Assembly: GCF_036327755.1 (NCBI RefSeq)
Contig: NZ_CP109596.1
Span: forward strand, 3,596,001-3,660,000
Reading direction: 5' to 3'
DNA length: 64,000 bases
Source of the DNA: Nocardia sp. NBC_01503
GTDB lineage: Bacteria; Actinomycetota; Actinomycetes; Mycobacteriales; Mycobacteriaceae
The notes below the pieces were generated by a model. That model saw only the letters and a list, made by a program, of their open reading frames with translations. It did not search any database and was not told where the DNA came from. A program made the position numbers and the translations under genes. This document shows, one piece after another, positions 27,514 through 37,496 of the stretch; the stretch's first letter is position 1, and each line of letters opens with the position of its first letter.

Positions 27514-28853
27514 TTGCCCGCGGCCCCGGCGGAAACTGCGGTGGCCGTTCCGAATTCGTGATCTTCGAAGAAGTTGTCGGTGACGTCGGACGATTCGATA
27601 GGAGTCCGGTATTCGGTGATGCCGGACAGCTCGGCAGCCTCCAGCGAACTCGGGTTCGCCGCGGGGAGCTCGGTGATCGCCGAACTTTCGGCGAATTCGG
27701 CGGCTTGGGTGCCGGTCGTGGGTTCGGTGTCCGGCTGCCCGTCCGACGCCAGCAGGATGGTGTGCGTCTCCGCGCCGCGCGAGAGTTCGTCGGATTCCGG
27801 TGTGGCGCAGCGCGCCGGTGAGTAGCGGTCCAGCATTTCGGCGACCGCACTCTCGGTCTCCGCATCGAGGAGATCCCGGTCGCTCATCCATTCGTCGTCG
27901 AAGACGGTGTCGAGGTACTTCTCGCCGCCGTCGCCGATAATGGTGACCACCGTGGATCCGGCCGGGAATTCGTCCATCCGCCGCAGCGCCGCGAAGACGG
28001 ACCCGCCCGCGGAGCCGCCGATCATCAGCCCCAGCTTCGCGGCGACCACGCGTGCGGTGGCGAAGGCCTCCACATCGGAGACCTTCACACCGTCCTCGAG
28101 CAGGCTCAGATCCTCGTCCACCGTTTTGCCGGGATCAGCGCCCTCCGGGGTACCGGTGCCCGACTGCCAGTACGGACCCGCCGGACCACCGAAGGCTATG
28201 GATCCCACCGGTTCCACTCCATACATGAGCAGTTCGACTCCGCGGTCGCGCAGTCGTCGGCCGGTGCCGAAGAGTGAACCACCGGTGCCGACGGCGGAGA
28301 TCAGCACGTCGACCCGTCCGAGATCGGCAAGCAATTCATCGGCGAGGGCGTAGTAACCCAGCGGATTCGCGTCATTATTGTGCTGTTCGGTGAAGTACGT
28401 GTTCGGCTCGAGCCCCGCGCTCCGCGCCGCCTCGCATTCCACGCGCGCCAATTTCTCGGCCAGTTCCTCGCGGGCCGAGGTGGAGAGCGTTTCGTCATCG
28501 TCCTTGGATGCGAATACCAGTTCCGCGCCCATTGCCTTCATTGTCCGAAGTTTGTCGCGGCAGGCATGGTGATCGACCACCGCGGTGAAGCGATACCCGC
28601 GTTCGGCCGCGATAACCGCCAGCCCCAAACCGGTATTCCCGGAGGTGGATTCGATGATGTGCCCGCCGGGCCGAAGCACTCCACGCGCCTCGGCATCATC
28701 GACCATGGCCCTGGCCATTCGAATTTTCGCGGCACCCGTGGGATTCATGTTCTCGAGCTTCAGGAACAGCCGTGTGCCGGTGTCCGTGGCTGCCAGCTCG
28801 AAGAGGGGGGTGCTGCCAATAAGGTCTGTCACGCGGTTCGTGACACCCGGCAT
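27510..28853 (-). CDS. PLP-dependent cysteine synthase family enzyme, SbnA-like, with disordered C-terminal tail
   Basis: The 447-residue protein has a fold-type II PLP domain (residues about 5-330): ENMNPTGAAKIRMARAM with the PLP Lys, ESTSGNTGLGLAVIAAERGY, SAVGTGGSLFGTGRRLRDRG and GGSAGGSVFAALRRM. Next to an SbnB-like dehydrogenase it is best read as N-(2-amino-2-carboxyethyl)-L-glutamate synthase, joining O-phosphoserine and glutamate on the way to L-2,3-diaminopropionate. The usual GGSIKDR around the Lys is changed to GAAKIRM, so substrate use may differ. Residues after about 335 are acidic, Ser/Thr/Ala-rich and probably disordered, an unusual addition. ATG at 28853 follows AAGGAGATCC. Plain cysteine synthase activity cannot be excluded. 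Confidence 0.8.
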   Translation of the reverse strand: MPGVTNRVTDLIGSTPLFELAATDTGTRLFLKLENMNPTGAAKIRMARAMVDDAEARGVLRPGGHIIESTSGNTGLGLAVIAAERGYRFTAVVDHHACRDKLRTMKAMGAELVFASKDDDETLSTSAREELAEKLARVECEAARSAGLEPNTYFTEQHNNDANPLGYYALADELLADLGRVDVLISAVGTGGSLFGTGRRLRDRGVELLMYGVEPVGSIAFGGPAGPYWQSGTGTPEGADPGKTVDEDLSLLEDGVKVSDVEAFATARVVAAKLGLMIGGSAGGSVFAALRRMDEFPAGSTVVTIIGDGGEKYLDTVFDDEWMSDRDLLDAETESAVAEMLDRYSPARCATPESDELSRGAETHTILLASDGQPDTEPTTGTQAAEFAESSAITELPAANPSSLEAAELSGITEYRTPIESSDVTDNFFEDHEFGTATAVSAGAAGK

Positions 28854-28924
28854 TTAAGGATCTCCTTGTTGAGGGAAGGTTTATTTGTCCTGTTCCGTGC
28901 CCTGGAGCAGAACTCAGAGGTACT

Positions 28925-30355
28925 CTAATACCGGGAAATTCCCAGCCTCTTCACAATGGCTGAAATGCGCTGATACGTCATGCGCGTGTTAGGTGGAGAC
29001 GGCGAGTCGAGGCTCCACTCGAAGTACCTTCCATCGATGGCAAACCGGTAGCGGCCGTCGTCCGACCGGACCGCGATGACCTTCGGCGGGAGCGGTAGCT
29101 GATGGAACGACGACTCATTGCTGTCCATTTGATAACCGGCCGTATTGGGGTAGACGAGGAGATCGCCCAATAGCGCGGCGCGTGGAAGTGGGATGCGACG
29201 CCGGCTGAGCATATCGTCGTCGAGGCAGGATGAACTGCCCACACAGGTCGGGGTGAGGTCACCGGGCAGGTTCGGCCAGAGCGCCGGATCCGGCAGGAAT
29301 TCGCTGTCGAACCACTGTTCGGAGAGGCTGAAGCTGGTGCCGTTCACCGTCAGCAATCGGTAGGGAAGGCCGTGCGCCTGACGGGTTTTCGCACCCTGAA
29401 CCTGGAACACCGTGCATCCGGCCTGGTCCAGCAGCGCCCGACCGGGTTCGATCACGAGCCGGATGTTATTGGTGCGCAGGCTATCCGCCAACCCTTGGTG
29501 CTCGAGTACGGCTGCGAGCATCGCGGGACCGGCGTGCGGGAAGTGGTAGGGGTAGTAGTCGGTCGTGGGCGCTTGATCGCCATGGAACCAGCGCGGATTG
29601 ACGCCACCCAGGAAGGTTTTCCAAGCCTCGGCGGGCACGTAGTCCACGCCGAAGCCGCCGCCGATGGAGATCGTATTCGCGGGAAGGCCCAGTGCGCGCG
29701 CTCGTCCGCACCATCCGATCAGGTCGGCCGCCAGCTCCGCGCGCGGCTCGATCCGGTAGCCGCTCAGGTGAAAGCTGAAGCCTTCCAACCGGATCAACTC
29801 GGCATCGATACGATCCAGCGCCTCGTTCAGTTCTTCCCTCGTCATCCCGAACCGACTGTTGCTTCCGGTCGGGAGCACACGTAGTAGCACCCGAGCGGGA
29901 ATGCCGATGGCGGTCAGGCGGCTCAGTTCGGCGAGTTCGTCGATCGCGATGAGTGCCCGGTGGCGTGCGGCCAGCGTCAGTAAGGCCTCGGATTTGGCCG
30001 GACCGGTCACCACGATGTGCTCGCCGCGGATCCCTTCGTGCAGTGTGGCGTCGAATTCGCCAACGCTGGAGACGTCGACACCGACGCCGGTGCTCGCGCA
30101 TGCCTGCACCACGCTCGCGGATTTGTTGGCCTTCTTGCCGTAATAGATGACGCCGTCCACGCCCTTGCGCGTGAATACGCTTCGGAATCCCTCGATGTTT
30201 TCGGCCACCCGGGCCGGATAGAGGATGTGGAATGGCCCGTCGATGGCCTCGGACATGCGAAGCAGGAGTTCCGGGTCCGCCAGCAGGCGCTCTTCCCAGT
30301 CGTCGCGGTAGGCGGGCATAGGAGTGGCGGTGATCTCGGATAGACCGGGCGGCAA
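28925..30355 (-). CDS. fold-type III PLP decarboxylase (Orn/DAP decarboxylase family)
   Basis: The 476-residue frame has an alanine-racemase-like barrel with PLP Lys in VIYYGKKANKSASVVQA, then GVGVDVSSVGEFDATL, SFHLSGYRIEPRAEL, SIGGGFGVDYVP and the C-terminal IEPGRALLDQAG and CLDDD (CxxxD-type) motifs of ornithine/diaminopimelate decarboxylases. In staphyloferrin B synthesis the related SbnH decarboxylates a citryl-diaminopropionate intermediate, so an analogous role on a diaminopropionate-derived compound fits. The start is unclear: TTG at 30355 or ATG (MPAYRDD) 36 bases later; no strong ribosome site precedes either. About 50 bases separate it from the SbnB-like gene. Confidence 0.85.
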   Translation of the reverse strand: MPPGLSEITATPMPAYRDDWEERLLADPELLLRMSEAIDGPFHILYPARVAENIEGFRSVFTRKGVDGVIYYGKKANKSASVVQACASTGVGVDVSSVGEFDATLHEGIRGEHIVVTGPAKSEALLTLAARHRALIAIDELAELSRLTAIGIPARVLLRVLPTGSNSRFGMTREELNEALDRIDAELIRLEGFSFHLSGYRIEPRAELAADLIGWCGRARALGLPANTISIGGGFGVDYVPAEAWKTFLGGVNPRWFHGDQAPTTDYYPYHFPHAGPAMLAAVLEHQGLADSLRTNNIRLVIEPGRALLDQAGCTVFQVQGAKTRQAHGLPYRLLTVNGTSFSLSEQWFDSEFLPDPALWPNLPGDLTPTCVGSSSCLDDDMLSRRRIPLPRAALLGDLLVYPNTAGYQMDSNESSFHQLPLPPKVIAVRSDDGRYRFAIDGRYFEWSLDSPSPPNTRMTYQRISAIVKRLGISRY

Positions 30356-30404
30356 GGTCAGGGATTTCGTGGTGGGAGTCAGTGCGATGTCCCTTCATCG
30401 ATGT

Positions 30405-31394
30405 TCAGTCCCATAGCGGTACCTCTGTCCCACGACCCTCGGCGATAGCCCTGGTGGCCAGGGCATGTGCGACGGCGATGTCGGTGAGAACCAGGCCGCT
30501 GTTGTAGACGAAGATGCGTTCGTCGTCGGATGTTCGGCCGACGGCGCGGCGGTTGAGAATTTGTGGCAGTTCGGCGTCGACCCTGCGTAGTCGACCGTCG
30601 GGACCCGCCATATCGGTGCCGGTGAGCGCCATTTGCTCGGCGCTGGTTGCGATTACGCGATCGGCATCGGCGAGAGTGGAGGGGGCCAGGCCGTATCCGA
30701 CCAGCACCACGGTAGTGCCGGGTGCGAGATCATCGGCCTCGATCGCCACCTTGGTGCCGGGTCCAGCGGTAGCCAGAATGATGTCGGCGCCGCGGGCGGC
30801 GGCGCCGGGATCGCTGACCAACTCCAGTTCGGCCTGCGGATGATGGTGCAGCAGTTGCTGACGCACCGCCGCCAAACCCTCGGGATGGGTGCCGTAGAGC
30901 ATCAGCCGATTCAGATACGGATTCGCGGCGAGCAAGTGCGGCAGGGCATTTCGCCCCTGGGTGCCGGTGCCGATGAGTAGCACGCTGCGCGCGCCGGGCC
31001 GCGCGGTCTCGCGCACCAGCAGTGCCGAGACCGCCGGCGTGCGCAGCGCGCCGACGCGCGCGCAGTCCATCATGGCCAGCGGCATACCGGTGGCGTCGTC
31101 GTACAGCGTGATGGTGGTGTAATACCGCTTGGTGGATCGATCGTGATGTGGATCGAATTTGTACGAGGTCTTCATGGCCACCACGCGCCGTCGCCCGTCC
31201 CGGCCGAGCATGGCGTAGGCCACCGACCAGCCGTCGGGGTGAGCGACGCTGAGCTTGCGCGGATTGTCCGAATCTCCCGCCGCGAAGGCGAGATACGCGT
31301 CCTCGACGGCGCGCACCACTTCGGCGGGGCTGATCGGGACACTGGCCAGGTCACTGCGACTGAGCACACGCAGCGGGGTCGGTCGGGCACTCAC
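30405..31394 (-). CDS. ornithine cyclodeaminase family dehydrogenase, SbnB-like
   Basis: The 329-residue OCD/mu-crystallin protein has VVAMKTSYKFDPHHDRSTKR, MDCARVGALRTPAVSALLVR and a Rossmann motif VLLIGTGTQGRNALPHLLAA. SbnB-type members oxidatively split N-(2-amino-2-carboxyethyl)-L-glutamate with NAD+ to 2-oxoglutarate and L-2,3-diaminopropionate. The adjacent SbnA-like gene supports this over true ornithine cyclodeaminase. GTG at 31394 lies 6 bases after the oxygenase stop, so the genes are co-transcribed. Confidence 0.85.
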   Translation of the reverse strand: MSARPTPLRVLSRSDLASVPISPAEVVRAVEDAYLAFAAGDSDNPRKLSVAHPDGWSVAYAMLGRDGRRRVVAMKTSYKFDPHHDRSTKRYYTTITLYDDATGMPLAMMDCARVGALRTPAVSALLVRETARPGARSVLLIGTGTQGRNALPHLLAANPYLNRLMLYGTHPEGLAAVRQQLLHHHPQAELELVSDPGAAARGADIILATAGPGTKVAIEADDLAPGTTVVLVGYGLAPSTLADADRVIATSAEQMALTGTDMAGPDGRLRRVDAELPQILNRRAVGRTSDDERIFVYNSGLVLTDIAVAHALATRAIAEGRGTEVPLWD

Positions 31395-31400
31395 TTGTGG

Positions 31401-32474
31401 CTACCTCGGATCGATCGTGCGGAAAGGCGTCACCACCCGCTGGCCGTACCCGTTCTCCTCGGCTTCGGTCGCGGCACGACTGCGCCGGGGCAGCCTGATG
31501 TTCACGCGCTTGAGCCAGCGGTCGGTGCCGTCGTAGCGGGGGGTGAACGGCACTCGTCCGTGCACCACAACGTCATTGTCCACCAGTAGTAGTTCTCCGG
31601 GACCCAAAGCGGCGGTGATGCAAACCCTTTCGAGTTCCGTGGCCAAATGGTCATAGGCGGCGCGGTATTCGTGATCCGCGGTGTCGAGGGGGGTGTACGC
31701 GGGATCGAAGCGCAGGGTGAGCTGTCCGTCGTCGTCGCCGAGCGTGGCGACCGGGGGAGCGGGGTCCCGGGGGAAGTCGGTGCCGTAGGAGACGTCCGGC
31801 AGGATGGGCAGGCGCCGCACGCTGAGTAGATTCCGCTGTGCCGCATCGAGTTCCACTCGCCGCACCGATGAGACGGTGGTGCCGACCCGGTTCGGATTGC
31901 GCAGACATCCGAGCATCAGGAGGTTGGCTCGTCCGGGGTGGAAGGCATCCTCGGTATGCGGGCACAGCAGTACGGTGCTGCTGGCGCCGGATTGTTCCTG
32001 CTCGTGTCCGGGTGTGGGGACAATATTGTTGACGAGCCGCCCGCCCTGCTGGCCTTCCCATCCGAAAGGCTCTCCGGCGCAACGTGCGAGCAGCAGCATG
32101 GTGATGTCGAGGGCGAAGCTGGACGATGCACGCCCGGGGTCTCCTGCCCATGCCGCGGCCTGTCGCCAGTCGACCGGTGTCTGTCCGAGTTCGGCATCGC
32201 TGAGCGGTAGCTGTCCGATGACCGTCACCCCCGCGACGGTGCCGGGTGCGCGCATGGCCTGGTGCACTGCCTCGGGTAATTCGATGTAGCGGGTGTCGAT
32301 GTGGTCCAGCAGGGTCGGATCGCCGAGAGTGGTGGCAATCGCCTGGCTAGGTCCGACTGTGACGGCGATCTCATTTGCCAGGGCGCGAACCGCGGCTCCG
32401 GCCTCCGGTGGCAGTTCGCGTCGTTCGAGTTCTGAAGGGTGAAACGTCTTACGTTCGGAGAGAACGCTTTTCAC
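31401..32474 (-). CDS. Fe(II)/2-oxoglutarate-dependent oxygenase (TauD/clavaminate synthase-like)
   Basis: The 357-residue product resembles clavaminate synthase/VioC-type amino acid hydroxylases. LCPHTEDAFHPGRANLLMLG contains the HxE iron ligands, LLVDNDVVVHGRVPFTPRYD the distal His, and RWLKRVNIRL the 2-oxoglutarate Arg region. Such enzymes hydroxylate or desaturate free amino acids. It is the first gene of the operon: an iron box lies about 80 bases upstream. GTG at 32474 follows GGAAGG at 11 bases; a TTG one codon earlier is possible. The substrate is inferred only from context (a diaminopropionate-derived or other basic amino acid). Confidence 0.85.
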   Translation of the reverse strand: MKSVLSERKTFHPSELERRELPPEAGAAVRALANEIAVTVGPSQAIATTLGDPTLLDHIDTRYIELPEAVHQAMRAPGTVAGVTVIGQLPLSDAELGQTPVDWRQAAAWAGDPGRASSSFALDITMLLLARCAGEPFGWEGQQGGRLVNNIVPTPGHEQEQSGASSTVLLCPHTEDAFHPGRANLLMLGCLRNPNRVGTTVSSVRRVELDAAQRNLLSVRRLPILPDVSYGTDFPRDPAPPVATLGDDDGQLTLRFDPAYTPLDTADHEYRAAYDHLATELERVCITAALGPGELLLVDNDVVVHGRVPFTPRYDGTDRWLKRVNIRLPRRSRAATEAEENGYGQRVVTPFRTIDPR

Positions 32475-32551
32475 CAAGGGGGTGCCTTCCTGGCCTCTGA
32501 GGTGACGTGGTGTTTCTTGATACCCGTGGGAAGTTAGTGGGCAGCGCTAAA

Positions 32552-32570
32552 TTTGGCAAGGCTTACCTAA
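32552..32570. promoter_or_regulatory. IdeR/DtxR-like iron box
   Basis: TTTGGCAAGGCTTACCTAA matches the 19-base IdeR/DtxR consensus (TTAGGTTAGGCTAACCTAA) at 15 positions, including the AGGCT core and the ACCTAA arm. It lies 78 bases upstream of the oxygenase start, where a repressor would block the operon promoter under iron-rich conditions. lpqU is divergent, 127 bases away, and could also be affected. No binding data are available. Confidence 0.72.
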
Positions 32571-32696
32571 AGGGCGTGTTGCGAAGATAGCTGAGAGGTA
32601 TCAAAGGTCAGCGGCGAGGGTAACCGACGCGTATCGATCCGAGCGACTCGAGCAAGCGGCCGTTCACGTTCATGGCTGGAACAGCGAACTATCTGG

Positions 32697-33458
32697 ATGA
32701 TGAGAAGGGTGCGTCCCCGCAAAGCCGATGTCGGCTCCACCGTGACCCGCGTCGGCCTATTGGGCACGGCGATCGCTCTCGTACTGCTGACCGGTTGCGG
32801 CACAACGAATCTCACCCCTGTACCGGACTCCATGCCGCCCGGCGCCGGTGCACCGCTCCCGGTCATCGATCTGGATGCCCCGGGGCGCAGTGCGATTCAG
32901 CTCAGTACCTGGGCGAAGGAGCAATCGGACGTACTGGGCATCTCCCAGGTGGCCCTGGAGGCGTACGGGTATGCCGCCGCGGTCCTGGCCCGTTCCCGCC
33001 CCGAGTGCGGTATCGGCTGGACCACCATCGCGGGCATCGCCAGCGTCGAGAGCCGGCACGGCACCTATCACGGTGCGAAAGTGGCCGCCGACGGCAAGGT
33101 TTCACCGCCGATCCGCGGTATCGCGCTGGACGGCGGTCCGGATGTCGCGCACATTCCGGACACCGATCAAGGTAAATACGACGGCGATCCGGTCTACGAC
33201 CGAGCCATGGGCCCCTTCCAATTCATCCCCGAAACCTGGCAGCACTGGGGCGTGGATGCCAACGGCGACGGCATAGCCGATTCGGACAATATCGACGACG
33301 CCGCCCTCACCGCCGCCCGTTACCTCTGTGCCAGCGGCGGCGACCTCACCGGCGCCCCCGGCTGGCAACAGGCCCTGATGACCTACAACCAATCCGCTGC
33401 CTACATGAACAAGGTCCGCTACCGAGCCGCCGCCTACAGCGTCGGCCGCGAGGCCTGA
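32697..33458 (+). CDS. lpqU: lipoprotein lytic transglycosylase LpqU
   Basis: The 253-residue product has a signal peptide ending in lipobox LLTGC (Cys about 33), a Pro-rich linker, then an SLT-like domain: WTTIAGIASVESRHGTYHGA with the catalytic Glu in ASVESRHG, MGPFQFIPETWQHWGVDANG, ARYLCASGGDL and LMTYNQSAAYMNKV. It should cut peptidoglycan glycan strands at the cell surface. It sits just before eno, as Rv1022 does. ATG at 32697 is taken; ATG 32700 is equally possible. Confidence 0.92.
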   Translation: MMRRVRPRKADVGSTVTRVGLLGTAIALVLLTGCGTTNLTPVPDSMPPGAGAPLPVIDLDAPGRSAIQLSTWAKEQSDVLGISQVALEAYGYAAAVLARSRPECGIGWTTIAGIASVESRHGTYHGAKVAADGKVSPPIRGIALDGGPDVAHIPDTDQGKYDGDPVYDRAMGPFQFIPETWQHWGVDANGDGIADSDNIDDAALTAARYLCASGGDLTGAPGWQQALMTYNQSAAYMNKVRYRAAAYSVGREA

Positions 33459-33493
33459 TTCCAAGCCCCGAGTCCACCCGCCCAACCTGCGAG

Positions 33494-33587
33494 GTTCGCG
33501 GCCGGTCCCGGTTCTGGACTGAGTGGAGCGGGGGAGCGCAGCGGAGGAGCGGAGGGAGGGAAGAACCGGGACTTCAAGGCCGCGAAC
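33494..33587. repeat. 94-base inverted repeat with a purine-rich loop between lpqU and eno
   Basis: Arms GTTCGCGGCCGGTCCCGGTT and the complement of a segment ending GGCCGCGAAC match except for a 4-5 base gap. The loop is a purine run of GGAGCGGGGGAGCGCAGCGG type. A second GGAGCGAAGCGGAGG follows at 33595. It may be a terminator for lpqU or a mobile repeat. Confidence 0.6.
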
Positions 33588-33624
33588 CCGCCCGGAGCGA
33601 AGCGGAGGGCAAAAGACCCAGTAG

Positions 33625-34974
<1,350 letters not shown>

Positions 34975-35015
34975 ATAATCGGTACCTCCGGCCCTGACGG
35001 ACGGGGGTAGGGGTT

Positions 35016-35034
35016 TCAGGGGCGAAGCCCCTGA
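35016..35034 (+). terminator. hairpin after eno
   Basis: TCAGGGGCGAAGCCCCTGA is a perfect stem-loop about 40 bases after the eno stop. It lacks a T-run, so read-through into divIC is possible. Confidence 0.5.
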
Positions 35035-35082
35035 GAGCCCCCGAGAGTTGGGCATTCCAACAGCTGAGTTTCGAGGTGTGAG

Positions 35083-35769
35083 ATGACGGAGCGACGGGCG
35101 CGCGGAACCAGTCCGGCAGGACGCGGTGACCGCCGCCCGTCGCGTACCGCCAAACCTCGGGCGGGTGCGGCGAAGTCGAGGTCCGGTGCGGCGAAACCGC
35201 GCACCACGGCCAAGCGCACCGAATCGCGCTCGGCGAGCGGAAGCGGCAAACGCCGTTCGGCCGCCGGCGCCGCCACCGCCAAGCGTTCCGCGCGGGCCAA
35301 ATCCGATCGGCATGAACGCAAGATCCTGGGCCTGTCCACCGGTCGCGCGATCCTGCTGGCCGCGGTGCTCTGCGGATTGGCGCTCACCCTGGCGGTACCG
35401 CTGCGCACCTACTTCAGCCAGCGCGCCGAGGCCGCCTCCCTCGCCGCCCAGCGCGAACAACTCCAGGACGATGTCGCCCGCCTGCGCGATCGTCGTGTGC
35501 AACAACAGGATCCGGCCTATATCAAGGCTGAGGCCCGGGACCGGTTGCGCGTGGTGATGCCCGGTGAAACCCCGTACATCGTGCAGGTGCCCGGTATCGA
35601 ACAGCCCGCGGTACCGGCCGCGCCCGTCAAGACGCGCGAACCGGACCCCTGGTACACCGAGCTGTGGCGCAGTATCTCGCTGCCGCAGCCCAGTACCGCC
35701 CCACCCGCGAATCCGGTGCCGCCCGCATCGAATCCGCCCGCCCCAGTCGAGGAAGGACAACCCAGGTGA
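35083..35769 (+). CDS. septum formation initiator DivIC/FtsB family
   Basis: The 228-residue product has a basic, Ala/Arg/Ser-rich cytoplasmic N-terminus (about 1-88), one membrane segment (AILLAAVLCGLALTLAVPLR, about 90-108), a coiled coil (AAQREQLQDDVARLRDRRVQ) and GETPYIVQVPG, the FtsB/DivIC pattern, with a Pro-rich C-terminal tail. It should act with FtsL and FtsQ at the division site. The position after eno matches Rv1024. The stop overlaps the next gene by four bases (GTGA). Confidence 0.9.
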   Translation: MTERRARGTSPAGRGDRRPSRTAKPRAGAAKSRSGAAKPRTTAKRTESRSASGSGKRRSAAGAATAKRSARAKSDRHERKILGLSTGRAILLAAVLCGLALTLAVPLRTYFSQRAEAASLAAQREQLQDDVARLRDRRVQQQDPAYIKAEARDRLRVVMPGETPYIVQVPGIEQPAVPAAPVKTREPDPWYTELWRSISLPQPSTAPPANPVPPASNPPAPVEEGQPR

Positions 35770-36317
35770 CAGCGTTCGAGAGCCACCGCACACCCAGCGA
35801 GCGGGATCTCGAGATCGTCGCCAAACAACTGGGGCGTGAGCCGCGCGGCGTACTGGAGATCGCGTACCACACCCCGGACGGGTTGCCCGCCGTGGTGAAG
35901 ACGCAGCCGAAACTGCCCGACGGCACCCCGTTTCCGACGCTCTACTACCTGACCGATCCGCGGCTGACCGCCGAGGCCAGCCGGTTGGAGACCACCGGCA
36001 TCATGCGCGAGATGACCGAACGGCTCACCCGGGACGCCGAATTGGCGGCCGGGTACCGCGCGGCGTACGACAGCTATCTGGCCGAGCGCAATGCCATCGA
36101 GGATCTGGGTACCGATTTCGCCGGTGGTGGTATGCCGGATCGAGTGAAGTGCCTGCATGTGCTGATCGCGCATTCGCTGGCCAAGGGGCCCGGGGTGAAT
36201 CCGCTGGGCGATGAGGCGGTCGCGCTGGCCGCGGAGCATGGCTTGCGCGGCACCGCGATTCCGGCAGACTGGCCGAAATACGAGCAGCATGAGCCGCGTT
36301 CGGCGGGCGAGGCGTGA
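35766..36317 (+). CDS. DUF501 family protein (Rv1025-like)
   Basis: The 183-residue product shows the DUF501 pattern: LGREPRGVLEIAYHTPDGLP, PTLYYLTDPRLTAEASRLET, then GGGMPDRVKCLHVLIAHSLA with a conserved Cys-Leu-His. Function is unknown, but the gene is nearly always between divIC and ppx in actinobacteria. GTG at 35766 overlaps the divIC stop and is preferred to the frame's earlier codons, which lie inside divIC. Confidence 0.92.
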   Translation: MTAFESHRTPSERDLEIVAKQLGREPRGVLEIAYHTPDGLPAVVKTQPKLPDGTPFPTLYYLTDPRLTAEASRLETTGIMREMTERLTRDAELAAGYRAAYDSYLAERNAIEDLGTDFAGGGMPDRVKCLHVLIAHSLAKGPGVNPLGDEAVALAAEHGLRGTAIPADWPKYEQHEPRSAGEA

Positions 36318-36393
36318 GGGTGCGGGCCCGGGAGGCGTCGCACTGCGCCCGCGTCACCGCCCAGCGTCCCAGCTGGTGCCGAGAGGAAACAGC

Positions 36394-37356
36394 ATGAGTG
36401 ACCGGATTGCCGCGGTCGACTGCGGTACGAATTCCATTCGACTACTGATCGCCGATGTCGTTCGGGACGGGACCGAAGCGGCGCCGCGGCTGACCGACGT
36501 GCACCGCGAGATGCGCATTGTGCGTCTCGGGCAGGGCGTCGACGCCACCGGTGCGTTCGCTCCGGAAGCCATCGAGCGGACGCGGGTCGCACTGGCCGAC
36601 TACGTGGATCTCATGATCGAGGCCGGGGTGACTCGGGTGCGCATGACCGCCACCTCCGCCGCCCGCGACGCGAGCAATCGCGAGGATTTCTTCACCATGA
36701 CCGCGGCCGAATTGGGCCGCGCGGTCGAGGGCGCGCGGGCCGAGGTCATTACCGGTGACGAGGAGGCACGCCTCTCCTTCGCCGGCGCTGTCGGCGAATT
36801 GTCCAGTGAGGCAGGACCTTTCGTGGTCGTGGACCTGGGTGGCGGTTCCACCGAAGTGGTGCTCGGGGACAGTGCTGGCGTGCAGTCGGCGTACTCCGCC
36901 GATATCGGCTGCGTGCGCATTACCGAGCGCTGCCTGCATGGCAATCCGCCCACCCGCGAAGAGGTCGCCTCGGCCCGCTTCTTCGCCTCCGAGCGCCTGG
37001 CGCAGGCTTTCGGCGTGGTACCGGTCGAGCGCGCGCAGACCTGGGTCGGTGTCGCCGGAACCATGACAACGCTCGCGGCGGTAGCCCTGGACCTGCCCGA
37101 ATACGATTCGGAGCGAGTGCATCTCACCCGCCTGTCGCTGACCGAGCTGCGCAAGGTCTGCGATCGTCTCATCAATATGGATCACGATGAGCGGGCCGCG
37201 CTGGGTCCCATGCATCCCGGCCGGGTCGATGTCATCGGCGGTGGTGCGGTGATCGCCGAGGTGCTCGCCGACGAGCTGGCCCGCCGCGCCGGAATCTCCG
37301 AGTTGATCGTCAGTGAGCACGACATCCTGGATGGAATCGCCCTCTCCATCGCCTGA
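36394..37356 (+). CDS. exopolyphosphatase Ppx/GppA family (Rv1026-like)
   Basis: The 320-residue ASKHA-fold phosphatase has IAAVDCGTNSIRLLIADVV, VITGDEEARLSF, FVVVDLGGGSTEVVLGDS and GVAGTMTTLAAVAL. Its short length matches mycobacterial Ppx2/Rv1026; such short forms act on short polyphosphate or (p)ppGpp. ATG at 36394 follows GAGAGGAAAC, and the frame upstream to 36211 overlaps the DUF501 gene. Confidence 0.92.
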   Translation: MSDRIAAVDCGTNSIRLLIADVVRDGTEAAPRLTDVHREMRIVRLGQGVDATGAFAPEAIERTRVALADYVDLMIEAGVTRVRMTATSAARDASNREDFFTMTAAELGRAVEGARAEVITGDEEARLSFAGAVGELSSEAGPFVVVDLGGGSTEVVLGDSAGVQSAYSADIGCVRITERCLHGNPPTREEVASARFFASERLAQAFGVVPVERAQTWVGVAGTMTTLAAVALDLPEYDSERVHLTRLSLTELRKVCDRLINMDHDERAALGPMHPGRVDVIGGGAVIAEVLADELARRAGISELIVSEHDILDGIALSIA

Positions 37357-37496
37357 TCCGTCGGCTCGGGGTGATTCCCTGGCAAACTGAAGGTTCTTGT
37401 GGAGCGCGCTTCTACCAGTGCGTTCGCCTCGAATTTGTGACGCAGGTCAACAGTTGAGGTTGCTGTCAGATTGCCCCATATGGGAAGGTCTGCTCT

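Noticed and set aside
29841..29852. CGTCATCCCGAA within the decarboxylase gene as a fourth palindromic repeat
   Set aside because: It encodes the conserved FGMTRE segment and lacks the rest of the element.
26095..32474. Complete staphyloferrin B or EDDS pathway
   Set aside because: No NIS synthetase and no argininosuccinate-lyase-like gene is present in the operon, so only the diaminopropionate part is shared.
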